Below, piece by piece: positions 1-7,134 of a stretch of DNA of 41,086 nt. Source of the DNA: an uncultured bacterium. GTDB taxonomy: Bacteria > Nitrospirota > Thermodesulfovibrionia > Thermodesulfovibrionales > Dissulfurispiraceae. Within the stretch, counting starts at the first letter, position 1. The number at the start of each line of letters is the position of its first letter. The DNA lies in NCBI GenBank assembly GCA_937960465.1, contig CALGPO010000005.1:1-41086 (forward strand), in the 5' to 3' direction. The translations under genes were made by a program, and so were the position numbers. Under the pieces are notes generated by a model. It ran no database searches, was not told the origin of the DNA, and was given only the letters and a program-made list of their open reading frames with translations.

Positions 1-188
1 TCCTTATTACTATTGCGCTCATAGCCCTCAGCTATATTAGAAACTATAGAGACCGATGATCTATTCATCTGTTCTTTTAAGCCAGAATCTTTTAAAAATT
101 TTCCTTGAGCAGTTAATTTATAAATGTCGATAGCTAAAGCCTTTGCTTCTTGCCACACTTTTAATTCTTTGAAACTCTGATAACTCAC
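1..188 (-). CDS. Four-helix bundle protein (S23/IVS type), partial
   Basis: The reading frame enters from the left edge of the window, so only the first ~62 codons are present. The translation begins SYQSFKELKVWQEA and continues to NIAEGYERNS. The motifs FxxLxVWQxA, then MxRSSxSIxxNIAEG, are hallmarks of the small four-helix bundle family (about 120 residues), first described as proteins encoded in 23S rRNA intervening sequences and now common as free-standing genes. Function is unknown. The start is GTG at 188, and that GTG is contributed by the last unit of the 8-bp tandem repeat upstream. It lies on the same strand as, and 101 bp downstream of, the channel-like gene. Confidence 0.85.
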   Translation of the reverse strand, partial: MSYQSFKELKVWQEAKALAIDIYKLTAQGKFLKDSGLKEQMNRSSVSIVSNIAEGYERNSNK

Positions 189-285
189 CCCTTCACCCTT
201 TCACCTCTTCACCCCTTCACCCCTTCACCCCTTCACCCCTTCACCTCTTCACCTCTTCACCCCTTCACCCCTTCACCTCTTCACC
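185..285. repeat. 8-bp tandem repeat, 12 units
   Basis: Twelve uninterrupted octamers plus a partial one: seven TCACCCCT, four TCACCTCT, one TCACCCTT (AAGGGGTG-type on the minus strand). The array fills the entire space between the channel-like gene stop (290) and the four-helix-bundle start codon. Each unit carries a purine-rich AAGGGG or AAGAGG followed by GTG, resembling a ribosome binding site plus start. Copy-number change would alter the leader of the downstream gene. Confidence 0.95.
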
Positions 286-289
286 ATCT

Positions 290-988
290 TTAGATATGAC
301 TTATTTCATCCTTCTTTTCTTCACCTTTCACTTTCTTCTCAAGATATTCCTTTGCCATATCTCTTCCGCCGAGACCGAAGGCTATGGCAAGGGCTAAAAC
401 AATTCCGCCGAATACTATTGCAAAGGCAATGATTATCGTCTCCCTTCCTATTCCCAGTTGCTCAAGCGCCATTGTGGCTGCAAGAAGGAATATGGTCAGT
501 TTTACAAACCGCCCTATCAACCCTGATGCCTTTAATCCTGCATTCACAGAAGCTATAAGAGCAGCCCTTCCAAAGAAATTGCTCAGCAGATAACCTATCA
601 GGAGAATGATGATCGCAACAAACAGATTGGGCAGATAAAGGAAAAACCTTTCAAGGAGCCTTTCTATTGCCGGAACATTCAGACTGCTTAAGGATATTAT
701 GACGAAAATAAAAAATACGAGCCATCCGGCAAATCGTCCAATAACAGAGGATAAACTTTCCTTCATGCCTCCCTTTAATAGGATGTTATTGATCCCATGC
801 CTTTCGGAAAATTCATCGACCTTCAAAATCCTGAACAGCCGGCAGAGTACCTTTTTAGCCAGCCAGCCGGCAAATAACCCGGTTATCAGCAGTAATATTG
901 CTGAAATTAAATTAGGAAGAAACTGTATAAACCTCTCTAAAAACCCTTCTAAAGGCTCTGATATAAGCCTTTCAAATATATTCTTCAT
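290..988 (-). CDS. Small mechanosensitive-channel-like membrane protein (CmpX/TM-helix repeat type)
   Basis: A 232-residue protein with several hydrophobic helices arranged as two similar halves: FLPNLISAILLLITGLFAGW near the N-terminus and YLPNLFVAIIILLIGYLLSN near residue 120. This duplicated pattern is the conserved TM-helix repeat of MscS-related proteins such as CmpX. The C-terminus FGLGGRDMAKEYLEKK is also typical. The large cytoplasmic beta domain of full MscS is absent, so gating is not proven. ATG at 988 is preferred over an upstream ATG at 1036 because an AGGAGGTG site sits just before it. It starts one base after the end of the upstream glycosyltransferase gene, so the two are almost certainly co-expressed. 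A role in releasing solute on hypo-osmotic shock is inference. Confidence 0.8.
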   Translation of the reverse strand: MKNIFERLISEPLEGFLERFIQFLPNLISAILLLITGLFAGWLAKKVLCRLFRILKVDEFSERHGINNILLKGGMKESLSSVIGRFAGWLVFFIFVIISLSSLNVPAIERLLERFFLYLPNLFVAIIILLIGYLLSNFFGRAALIASVNAGLKASGLIGRFVKLTIFLLAATMALEQLGIGRETIIIAFAIVFGGIVLALAIAFGLGGRDMAKEYLEKKVKGEEKKDEISHI

Positions 989-989
989 T

Positions 990-2255
990 TCACACCTCCT
1001 GCCATTTGCCAATGAGCCAGCCTTTTTTATTTTCAAAGGCGATGCATAGATTTTCTATCTTTTCCTCCACTTCTTCTGCATCACTTTCCCATGTCTCAAG
1101 CACAAAAGAAGCGGTTCTTCCTATATAAAGCGGCGTCAGCGACTTGAGCAGATGCCCTTTGTTAATCAGCTTATTATGGGCCGCAAGAGCAAAACTGTAA
1201 ATAATCTCTACCCATATCTCATCAGGGATATGGAATTCCTCTTTTGGCAACCCCTCTGCCTTATTAAAGAAATCTATAATCCCTTCCGGCAGGAATTCCT
1301 TCCATATATCCATGAGTCCTTTTACACCAAGCCTGAATTTTTCAATCATCCTGTCCAGATTTACATTTATAGGCTCAAGCCCCACAGCATATTGAAAACC
1401 GCAGGTGAGTACCGGCTCTGAGCCTTTTATATTTTTCCAGACATCTGAATATGTTTCCATTAGGTCAAATGTCGCTCCGACCACCTGATAGAGCATTGCG
1501 CTCAAATCTGCGCCCGGGTCTTTAGGGTCGTGAATCTTAGCTCCAAGGAATGACTGGCATACCTTGAAATTATTTGCAATTGCAGTGGTTGTCATCCATA
1601 TATCTATTCCGTATCTTGCAACATCAGTCTCCCAGACATCTTTTGTTAAATAAAATTTCGCCAGATTCCCGGAAAAACCAAAGTCGCCGCCAATAGGCTG
1701 TCTTATCCTTTTGCCATACAATGCCCTCGTCAAAGGATAAACTATGCTGTTAGTTATCGTGCCATCGTATTTATGCCTGTGATAAAGTGGGGCAACATAA
1801 TCAAAACCTCCCTCAATTACAGGTTTAATGAGAAGCTCTATCCACTCCGGCGTAATACTCCTCAGATCGGAATCCACCACTGCGCATGCCTTCACATTTA
1901 GGGCATCCGCTATCTCGAATATTGTCCTGAAAGCGCTCCCCTTGCCGGGAATGCCGTGATATGGAGTTGTTATTTTAAAAGCCGGCCTTACCCTGTGATG
2001 AAGAAGAATCGCTTGGAAATCTTCAATGGTTGCATTCTGGACAGCATCCATCGTGCCGTCTGTTGAGCCACCATCAGAATTTACGAGCACGCATTTTCTG
2101 TCAGGGAAATATTTGGCAAACCCTGCCTGCACTGCCCTCACCACATGGTCTATTGTCCGGGCATTATTGTAACTCGGAATGCCAACAAGGATGTCAGCCT
2201 CCTTTATATCCTCCAGCTTTTCCCTTATCTCTTTTCTTTCAAGAATGCTGTTCAT
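990..2255 (-). CDS. GT-A glycosyltransferase resembling GT78 mannosylglycerate synthase
   Basis: 421 residues. The N-terminal GT-A fold starts VGIPSYNNARTI (about residue 24), with a GKG loop at about 104-106, a DSD metal/nucleotide motif at 128-130 followed by LRSITPEWIE, then QPIGGDFGFSG and YGIDIW. The order GKG, DxD+(S)ITPxWI, QPxGG and (W/Y)GID matches what I recall of mannosylglycerate synthase from Rhodothermus (GT78). The long helical C-terminal half is also consistent. GT78 enzymes transfer mannose from GDP-mannose to glycerate directly. Related enzymes act on glucosylglycerate. Donor and acceptor here are unproven. It lies 103 bp downstream of the GT81-like gene and directly upstream of the channel gene, all on one strand. 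Could also be a generic GT2. Confidence 0.72.
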   Translation of the reverse strand: MNSILERKEIREKLEDIKEADILVGIPSYNNARTIDHVVRAVQAGFAKYFPDRKCVLVNSDGGSTDGTMDAVQNATIEDFQAILLHHRVRPAFKITTPYHGIPGKGSAFRTIFEIADALNVKACAVVDSDLRSITPEWIELLIKPVIEGGFDYVAPLYHRHKYDGTITNSIVYPLTRALYGKRIRQPIGGDFGFSGNLAKFYLTKDVWETDVARYGIDIWMTTTAIANNFKVCQSFLGAKIHDPKDPGADLSAMLYQVVGATFDLMETYSDVWKNIKGSEPVLTCGFQYAVGLEPINVNLDRMIEKFRLGVKGLMDIWKEFLPEGIIDFFNKAEGLPKEEFHIPDEIWVEIIYSFALAAHNKLINKGHLLKSLTPLYIGRTASFVLETWESDAEEVEEKIENLCIAFENKKGWLIGKWQEV

Positions 2256-2358
2256 AGGCTTTTATCTTTAAAATCCTTTAAGTACTTTTTTCATTTGTCC
2301 AGCCCTTCGTATAACATCGCAAGAAAGTCCTTGAACTTTTTCAATTGTCTTCCATCCT

Positions 2359-3567
2359 CTACCTGTTATCCTCTTCCACCGCCTCTTTTATCCTCTGCAG
2401 TATATCAGGTATTGCAGCTGTTACCCTGTCCCAGCTTGAGATTAATGGCACACCGAGAGGGTCTTCTGTTATTATCTCCGCTGCCTTTTTGATCCCGTTT
2501 GTGAATGTCTCCACTGCAAGGCTCTCAGCATGTCTGTCGAATATAAGGCCGTTTATTGCAGCATCATCCTCGTATCTCTTAAGCATATCCTGTGCTGTTT
2601 TTGTATATGTTGCTACCAGCGTCTTAAAAAATCCGTCAGAAAAAACTATGCCCTCTGATGCCAGTGTCCTGAATAGAGATTTGCATATATCAACACACAT
2701 CTTGTGAAGCCCTTTTGTTGCATCCTCCGGAGATAGTTCCTGATGTTTATGCTCATAGTTTTCCGCAATATCGACCTGACAGACCCTTCTCAATGATGTA
2801 TTCCTGTAAACCTCTGCAAGCACACCAACCTCAAGCCCCCAGTCGCCGGGTATCCTGTTTACCCTTGCAAGGTCAACGTCCATGGAAAACTCTCCTGCGA
2901 GGGGATACCTGAAACTATCAAAAAATAAAAGTATTGGCAGATGTCCCAAAATCTTCTGAAGAGACCTCATAAGCGGAGTTACGAGGAGTCTCGTCATTCT
3001 CCCGTGTAGCCTGTCCGTTACCCTGCTGTAGAAACCCTTGCAAAAATCATAATCGAGGCTCGGGCTCGTAACAGGATAACACAGCCTTGCAAGCATATCC
3101 CTGCTGTATGTAAGGATGTCGCAGTCATGAAGCGCAATGGTCTGAAATCTCTGCTGCGAAAGAACATAGCCGTAAGCCATCCATGCAGATCTTCCCTTTC
3201 CATGCTCTCCAGTTGGCAGGTCTGCCCTCTCAATTGTCTTATATATCTCACTTATCCTCGGTCCCGTATTCCAGATAATACTTGTCTTCTGCGGAAGCAC
3301 TGAGAAAAATTCCTTTGCATTTCTGAATTCTTCTTCTGTTGCAGGTCCGAGAGTGACGACTATTTCGCTGATATATTTAACTTCCTTCAACTCCCTTACG
3401 ATTCCCTTCAATGCCTCTCCTTCGAGCTCGCTGTAAAGCGAGGGCAGCACAAGGGCAATCGGCCTTTCATTGGCATACCACGATAGTTCTGCCTCTATCT
3501 TTTCGAGATTAATCCTTCCAAGCCTGTGAAAGGTTGCAACAACGCCTGTCTGATAAAAGTCTGACAT
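2359..3567 (-). CDS. gpgS: Glucosyl-3-phosphoglycerate synthase-like GT81
   Basis: 402 residues, a usual GT81 length. The N-terminus GVVATFHRLG is followed by a GT-A fold (LVLPSLYSELE), a PTGEHGKGRSAWMAYGYV segment (about 118-135), and LHDCDILTYS with the DCD metal motif at about 148-150. AGEFSMD and WGLEVGVLAEVYRN are characteristic of archaeal and bacterial GpgS and related MpgS enzymes. The known reaction is NDP-glucose plus 3-phosphoglycerate to glucosyl-3-phosphoglycerate, the first step to glucosylglycerate. The start is fixed by a GGAGGTG site 6 bp ahead of the ATG. It heads the minus-strand group GpgS - GT78-like - channel. Its expected partner phosphatase lies 2 kb away on the opposite strand. 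NDP-sugar specificity (GDP versus UDP, glucose versus mannose) cannot be read from sequence. Confidence 0.82.
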   Translation of the reverse strand: MSDFYQTGVVATFHRLGRINLEKIEAELSWYANERPIALVLPSLYSELEGEALKGIVRELKEVKYISEIVVTLGPATEEEFRNAKEFFSVLPQKTSIIWNTGPRISEIYKTIERADLPTGEHGKGRSAWMAYGYVLSQQRFQTIALHDCDILTYSRDMLARLCYPVTSPSLDYDFCKGFYSRVTDRLHGRMTRLLVTPLMRSLQKILGHLPILLFFDSFRYPLAGEFSMDVDLARVNRIPGDWGLEVGVLAEVYRNTSLRRVCQVDIAENYEHKHQELSPEDATKGLHKMCVDICKSLFRTLASEGIVFSDGFFKTLVATYTKTAQDMLKRYEDDAAINGLIFDRHAESLAVETFTNGIKKAAEIITEDPLGVPLISSWDRVTAAIPDILQRIKEAVEEDNR

Positions 3568-3621
3568 CTCACACCTCCGTGAAAAATAATCGGGACAGTT
3601 ATTACGACTAACTCCCCCCCA

Positions 3622-3644
3622 CCCCCTCTTAATTTAAGAGGGGG
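3622..3644. repeat. Perfect 11-bp inverted repeat upstream of gpgS
   Basis: CCCCCTCTTAA, one base, then TTAAGAGGGGG. It sits between the small secreted protein gene and gpgS. No T-run follows on either strand within a few bases, so it is more likely an intergenic palindromic repeat than a simple terminator, though it could weaken read-through into gpgS. Confidence 0.7.
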
Positions 3645-3686
3645 CAAAGGGGGCGTTATTGGACAACTCGTAAAACCTATCACAAA

Positions 3687-4106
3687 TTAAACACGAGGCG
3701 GTGAAAGGCCAGAGAACGATGAATAAAAACCATGTTGTGGGTCAGCATCTGTAACCCAGGCAAAAAGGGTTCCAGATTCTATTCGTGGATAATACACATC
3801 GAAAAGGGGAGCCTCGGATTCCGATTGCGCTACATTTACGGTGTTATTTGAGCTTAATACAGCCCTGCCCTTCTTTATAAAGAACCGTACTCCAGAACTG
3901 TTATCCTCAGCATCTTCCTTTTGGGCGAGCTTTGAGAGGATTAGTTCCCATATAACGCGGATGTTTTTTATATCGTATTTTGCAGCATGCATGATTGTGC
4001 TGTCTTCGCTTAATCCGTCTTCGGCATAACAGAGTGGAGAGACAACATAAAGGAGGAAATAAATGAGGAATAAGAATGTAATAATATATCTCTTCCTGCA
4101 GCTCAT
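3687..4106 (-). CDS. Small exported protein of unknown function
   Basis: 139 residues. Residues 1-28 form a clear signal peptide: MSCRKR, a hydrophobic ITFLFLIYFLLYVVSPL core, then CYA|ED as a likely signal peptidase I site. The mature part (about 110 residues) has no motif I recognise. It contains NIRVIWELILSKLA, then FFIKKGRAVLSSNNTVNVAQS and ends GFYSSFSGLSPPRV. Codon use and the signal peptide suggest a real gene. It is divergent from the glycerate kinase and upstream of gpgS on the same strand, with a 119-bp spacer that holds a palindrome. The Shine-Dalgarno sequence is weak, so the exact start is uncertain. Confidence 0.5.
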   Translation of the reverse strand: MSCRKRYIITFLFLIYFLLYVVSPLCYAEDGLSEDSTIMHAAKYDIKNIRVIWELILSKLAQKEDAEDNSSGVRFFIKKGRAVLSSNNTVNVAQSESEAPLFDVYYPRIESGTLFAWVTDADPQHGFYSSFSGLSPPRV

Positions 4107-4184
4107 AGTCTATTTTTACCACAAAAAAAACATATAATGCAACCCTGAAAGAGTAAAAAATGGCTTAATTCCGCCTTCCAGAAG

Positions 4185-4190
4185 TATAAT
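4185..4190 (+). promoter_or_regulatory. TATAAT box 6 bp before glycerate kinase ATG
   Basis: A perfect TATAAT ends five bases before the ATG at 4196. No Shine-Dalgarno is visible and no good -35 hexamer occurs 16-18 bp upstream. If this is the -10 element, transcription would start at or next to the ATG, giving a leaderless mRNA. It may equally be chance in an A/T-rich gap. Confidence 0.3.
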
Positions 4191-4195
4191 AAAAT

Positions 4196-5572
4196 ATGGA
4201 ACAAAATATAAAAAAATTAGTTGCTGAAATATTTTATGCTGCATTGAAGGCTGTTGACCCTTATAATGCAGTAAGGCTTTATACAAATAAAATTCGTTCT
4301 GTTTATCAAGATGGTAACTTCAAAAGGCTCATTGTCGTAGGATTCGGTAAAGCAGCATGCACTATGGCAAAGGCAATAGAGGATAATCTTGGAGATTTGA
4401 TTGATACAGGGATATTGATTACAAAATTCGGACATGCCATAGAGCAACAGAACAGGACAGCAGAGCAACAGCTAAATATGGAAAATAAATTATTCCTTAA
4501 TAAAAACTACTGCTCTACTGCTCTTCTGCGCTTCTGCTCTATATTTGAGGCCGGTCATCCTGTGCCTGATGAAAACGGATTAAAGGGCACAGAAGAGATA
4601 ATAAAGATACTGAGAGATGCTGATGAAAATACCCTTATAGTATGCCTTGTTTCGGGCGGAGGTTCCGCACTCCTTGTATCTCCATACGAAGGCATATCAC
4701 TTAATGAAAAACAGGCAATTACAGAATTGCTTCTAAAGTCGGGTGCAGATATAAATGAACTCAATACTGTGAGAAAGCATATATCAAAAGTAAAAGGCGG
4801 AAGGCTTGCAGAGATTGCCTATCCCGCAAGATTAATCTCACTTATACTTTCGGATGTTATCGGTGATAGGCTTGATGTCATCGCATCGGGGCCTACAGCA
4901 CCTGATAAGACAACATATAATGATGCATTAAAAGTTTTAGAAAAATACAGGTTGATTGATAAAGCTCCAGGAAGAATAATTGGAGTTCTCCAAAAAGGAG
5001 CAGAAGGCTTTATAAATGAGACGCCAAAAGAGGGAAACACAATTTTTGATGATGTAGAAAACATTGTTATCGCCAGTAACAGAAAAGCATTGGAAGCTGC
5101 AAAAGAAAAGGCGGAATCTCTTGGTTTAAAAACAGAGATAATATCGTCTGAAGTTACAGGTGAGGCAAGAGAGGTTGGGAAATGGCTTGCAGATATTGCC
5201 CGATCAAAACGTTCAGATTCAAACCGTTTAAACTGTTTAATTTCCGGAGGTGAAACAACAGTGACTGTTAAAGGAAATGGTAAAGGAGGAAGGAATACGG
5301 AGCTTGCCCTATCATTTGCAATAGAGATAGAAGGTATTGACAGAATAACCCTTCTTTCAGCAGGGACAGACGGTACAGATGGGCCAACAGATGCAGCAGG
5401 GGCAATTGTGGACGGAGAAACGGTTAAGAAAGCAAGGGCAATCGGGTTAAATCCAGAAGAATATCTGAATGACAATGATTCTTATAATCTCTTCAAGAAA
5501 ATTAATGGACTATTCATCACAGGGCCTACAGGAACGAATGTCATGGATATTCAGATAATGGTGATAGAATGA
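4196..5572 (+). CDS. Glycerate 2-kinase (MOFRL/GK-II family)
   Basis: 458 residues. Conserved features: VGFGKAACTMAKAIED (about 42-60), EAGHPVPDENG (about 119-129), CLVSGGGSALL (about 151-161), NTVRKHISKVKGG, LSDVIGD, SGPTAPD, and the C-terminal MOFRL domain SGGETTVTVKG...GGRNTELAL...AGTDGTDGPTDAAGA. Family enzymes phosphorylate D-glycerate to 2-phosphoglycerate with ATP. Its stop overlaps the phosphatase start (ATGA), implying translational coupling. In this context it may recycle glycerate freed from glucosylglycerate. Oddity: residues ~82-117, just before EAGHP, are an extra segment not expected in the family, encoded by two inverted heptamer arrays (4441-4471 and 4510-4540). Confidence 0.88.
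   Translation: MEQNIKKLVAEIFYAALKAVDPYNAVRLYTNKIRSVYQDGNFKRLIVVGFGKAACTMAKAIEDNLGDLIDTGILITKFGHAIEQQNRTAEQQLNMENKLFLNKNYCSTALLRFCSIFEAGHPVPDENGLKGTEEIIKILRDADENTLIVCLVSGGGSALLVSPYEGISLNEKQAITELLLKSGADINELNTVRKHISKVKGGRLAEIAYPARLISLILSDVIGDRLDVIASGPTAPDKTTYNDALKVLEKYRLIDKAPGRIIGVLQKGAEGFINETPKEGNTIFDDVENIVIASNRKALEAAKEKAESLGLKTEIISSEVTGEAREVGKWLADIARSKRSDSNRLNCLISGGETTVTVKGNGKGGRNTELALSFAIEIEGIDRITLLSAGTDGTDGPTDAAGAIVDGETVKKARAIGLNPEEYLNDNDSYNLFKKINGLFITGPTGTNVMDIQIMVIE
4441..4540. repeat. Inverted pair of heptanucleotide arrays inside glycerate kinase
   Basis: The left arm (AGAGCAA CAGAACA GGACAGC AGAGCAA) and right arm (TGCTCTA CTGCTCT TCTGCGC TTCTGCT) are degenerate 7-mers in opposite orientation, separated by a 38-bp A/T-rich spacer. 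Translated in frame, the segment gives about 33 residues that interrupt the conserved region between ITKFGH and EAGHPVPDENG. Confidence 0.75.
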
Positions 5573-6384
5573 AAAAACTCATTATATTCACAGACCTCGA
5601 TGGTACACTCCTTGACCATTACACCTACTCTTTTGATAAAGCCATGCCTGCTCTTCAACTGCTGAAAGAAAAAAATATCCCTCTCATCATTTGCTCAAGC
5701 AAGACAAGAAAAGAGATAGAGTATTACAGGAGAAAACTGGATAATCGCCACCCATTCATATCAGAAAACGGTGGAGGGATATTCATACCCGAAGACTATT
5801 TTAAATCTCAAATTTTAAATCTCAAATCTGAAGAAAACGGCAAGTATCTAATAATCAGGCTCGGCGCAAGGTATTCCGATCTGCGAAAGGCGATAAGAGA
5901 GTTACAAAATGAGGGCTTTAATGTTAAAGGCTTCGGGGATATGACGGTAGAAAAACTTGCAGAAATAGCAAATATGAGCGTTGATGAGGCAGGGATGGCA
6001 AAGGAAAGGGATTTTGACGAGCCATTTGTCTTTGATGGCAGTGAAACAGATGAACAAAGACTCTTAGAAGCCATCATCTCAAAAGGATTCAATTATACTC
6101 AGGGAAGGTTTTTCCATATCCTCGGCAACAGCGATAAAGGAAAGGCTGTATCCGTTTTGATTGATATGTTCAAAAGAAAATTTGGTGAAATCATAACAAT
6201 CGCCATCGGCGACAGTTCAAATGATATACCAATGCTCGAAAAAGTCGATTATCCGATAATCGTTCAGAAGCCGGATGGAAGTTATAACCGCAAAATGGAC
6301 ATGCCCAATTTGATAAAAGCTGATGGAATCGGGCCGGATGGCTGGAATAAAGCGGTTACGGAAATCATGAAGTCATACGGTTAG
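5569..6384 (+). CDS. Mannosyl/glucosyl-3-phosphoglycerate phosphatase (HAD-IIB)
   Basis: 271 residues. HAD motif I is FTDLDGTLLD (D9, D11). Motif II is ICSSKTRKEIEYYRRKL, then HPFISENGGGIFIPEDYF, the signature of the MPGP subfamily. Motif III Lys is in GNSDKGKAVS and motif IV is AIGDSSNDIPML. Family members remove phosphate from mannosyl- or glucosyl-3-phosphoglycerate, giving the compatible solute. It is coupled to the glycerate kinase by a 4-bp ATGA overlap. GpgS lies on the divergent strand, so glucosylglycerate is the best guess. An extra KSQILNLKSE stretch after EDYF is encoded by a perfect 2 x 14-bp repeat (5798-5825). The 3' end overlaps the convergent HEAT gene by 4 bp. Confidence 0.87.
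   Translation: MKKLIIFTDLDGTLLDHYTYSFDKAMPALQLLKEKNIPLIICSSKTRKEIEYYRRKLDNRHPFISENGGGIFIPEDYFKSQILNLKSEENGKYLIIRLGARYSDLRKAIRELQNEGFNVKGFGDMTVEKLAEIANMSVDEAGMAKERDFDEPFVFDGSETDEQRLLEAIISKGFNYTQGRFFHILGNSDKGKAVSVLIDMFKRKFGEIITIAIGDSSNDIPMLEKVDYPIIVQKPDGSYNRKMDMPNLIKADGIGPDGWNKAVTEIMKSYG
5798..5830. repeat. 2 x 14-bp (4 x 7-bp) direct repeat inside the phosphatase gene
   Basis: Two perfect copies of ATTTTAAATCTCAA (5798-5811 and 5812-5825). Each reads as two heptamers, TTTTAAA and TCTCAAA, and a fifth degenerate unit TCTGAAG follows. The array lies in frame in a loop after the conserved substrate-cap segment. Confidence 0.8.
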
Positions 6385-7103
6385 CGTGATGTGCTGACGG
6401 ATAAGGACCTCAATGCCCTCGCAGCCTCATCCCTTATGTATGGATCGGCATCATTATCCAAAACCCGCTTTACAAAGGGGATCGCTGACTCATCCCCGAT
6501 TTTCCCAAGCGCCATTATCGCACTTATCCTGATTGCAAAGCTCTTAGCGTTTAATGCAGAAATCAAATATGGCACGGCCTTTCTATTGCCGATCTCGCCG
6601 AGGGACTGTATTGCTGCCTCCCGCACATACAATGTCTTATCTGTTAATGCATCTATCAATACATTCACTACCTTTGAATAGTGTTTGTAATTGCCAAGGG
6701 CAAGGGCGGCATTCCATTTCAATGCAGGACAGTCATAGGTAAAGAACGGGTCATCTAATACTTTTATTAATAAATCTACTGCCCTGGGATTTTTAATTTC
6801 AGCCAACAGCTTTACTACTCTAATCTGAATCTTCCAATCCTCACCTTGATTTTCGATGACGCTCATGAGTGCCCTCACAGAATCATCATCTCCAATCCTG
6901 CCCAATTCTTCAATTGCTGACAAACGGATTTTAGGGTCATCATGCCGGAGCTTTACCAGTAATTTATCGATATCGTCTGCATAGACGTTTCCTTTTGTGA
7001 TTAAAAACATACCGCATAAGGAAATCACAAATGCAACGACAACCATTGCTGACTTGAGCGAAACCGATATTTTTTGATAGCATCGTAAGCGAAAATTAGT
7101 CAT
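6381..7103 (-). CDS. Exported HEAT-repeat protein, paralogue 1
   Basis: 240 residues. A basic N-terminus and a hydrophobic core (AMVVVAFVISLCGMFLI) ending near VYA|DD form a signal peptide or anchor. The rest is about six HEAT/PBS-lyase-like repeats with the pattern DxxVRxxAAxxLGxIGxxxAVPxLIxAL. It is paralogous to the next gene: both share DPF(F/L)...DCPA(L/I)KWNA...ALGN in the middle repeat, with a single conserved Cys. The two are 31 bp apart in tandem. Likely a periplasmic scaffold, but the partner is unknown. The convergent phosphatase overlaps its stop by 4 bp. Confidence 0.8.
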   Translation of the reverse strand: MTNFRLRCYQKISVSLKSAMVVVAFVISLCGMFLITKGNVYADDIDKLLVKLRHDDPKIRLSAIEELGRIGDDDSVRALMSVIENQGEDWKIQIRVVKLLAEIKNPRAVDLLIKVLDDPFFTYDCPALKWNAALALGNYKHYSKVVNVLIDALTDKTLYVREAAIQSLGEIGNRKAVPYLISALNAKSFAIRISAIMALGKIGDESAIPFVKRVLDNDADPYIRDEAARALRSLSVSTSR

Positions 7104-7134
7104 GCTTGTTGCTTGTATCTCGATTTTGTTTTTA

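Noticed and set aside
185-285. Possible CRISPR array
   Set aside because: Units are 8 bp with no spacers; it is a simple tandem repeat.
2256-2358. Tiny minus-strand frame in the GT spacer (FKDFLAMLYEGLDK)
   Set aside because: Only about 17 codons with a TTG start and no ribosome site; too short to support.
4819-5475. 218-codon minus-strand open frame
   Set aside because: Opposite the MOFRL domain of glycerate kinase; serine/proline-rich shadow sequence.
6381-6384. Bidirectional terminator between the convergent phosphatase and HEAT genes
   Set aside because: The genes overlap by 4 bp and no hairpin with a T-run is visible at the junction.
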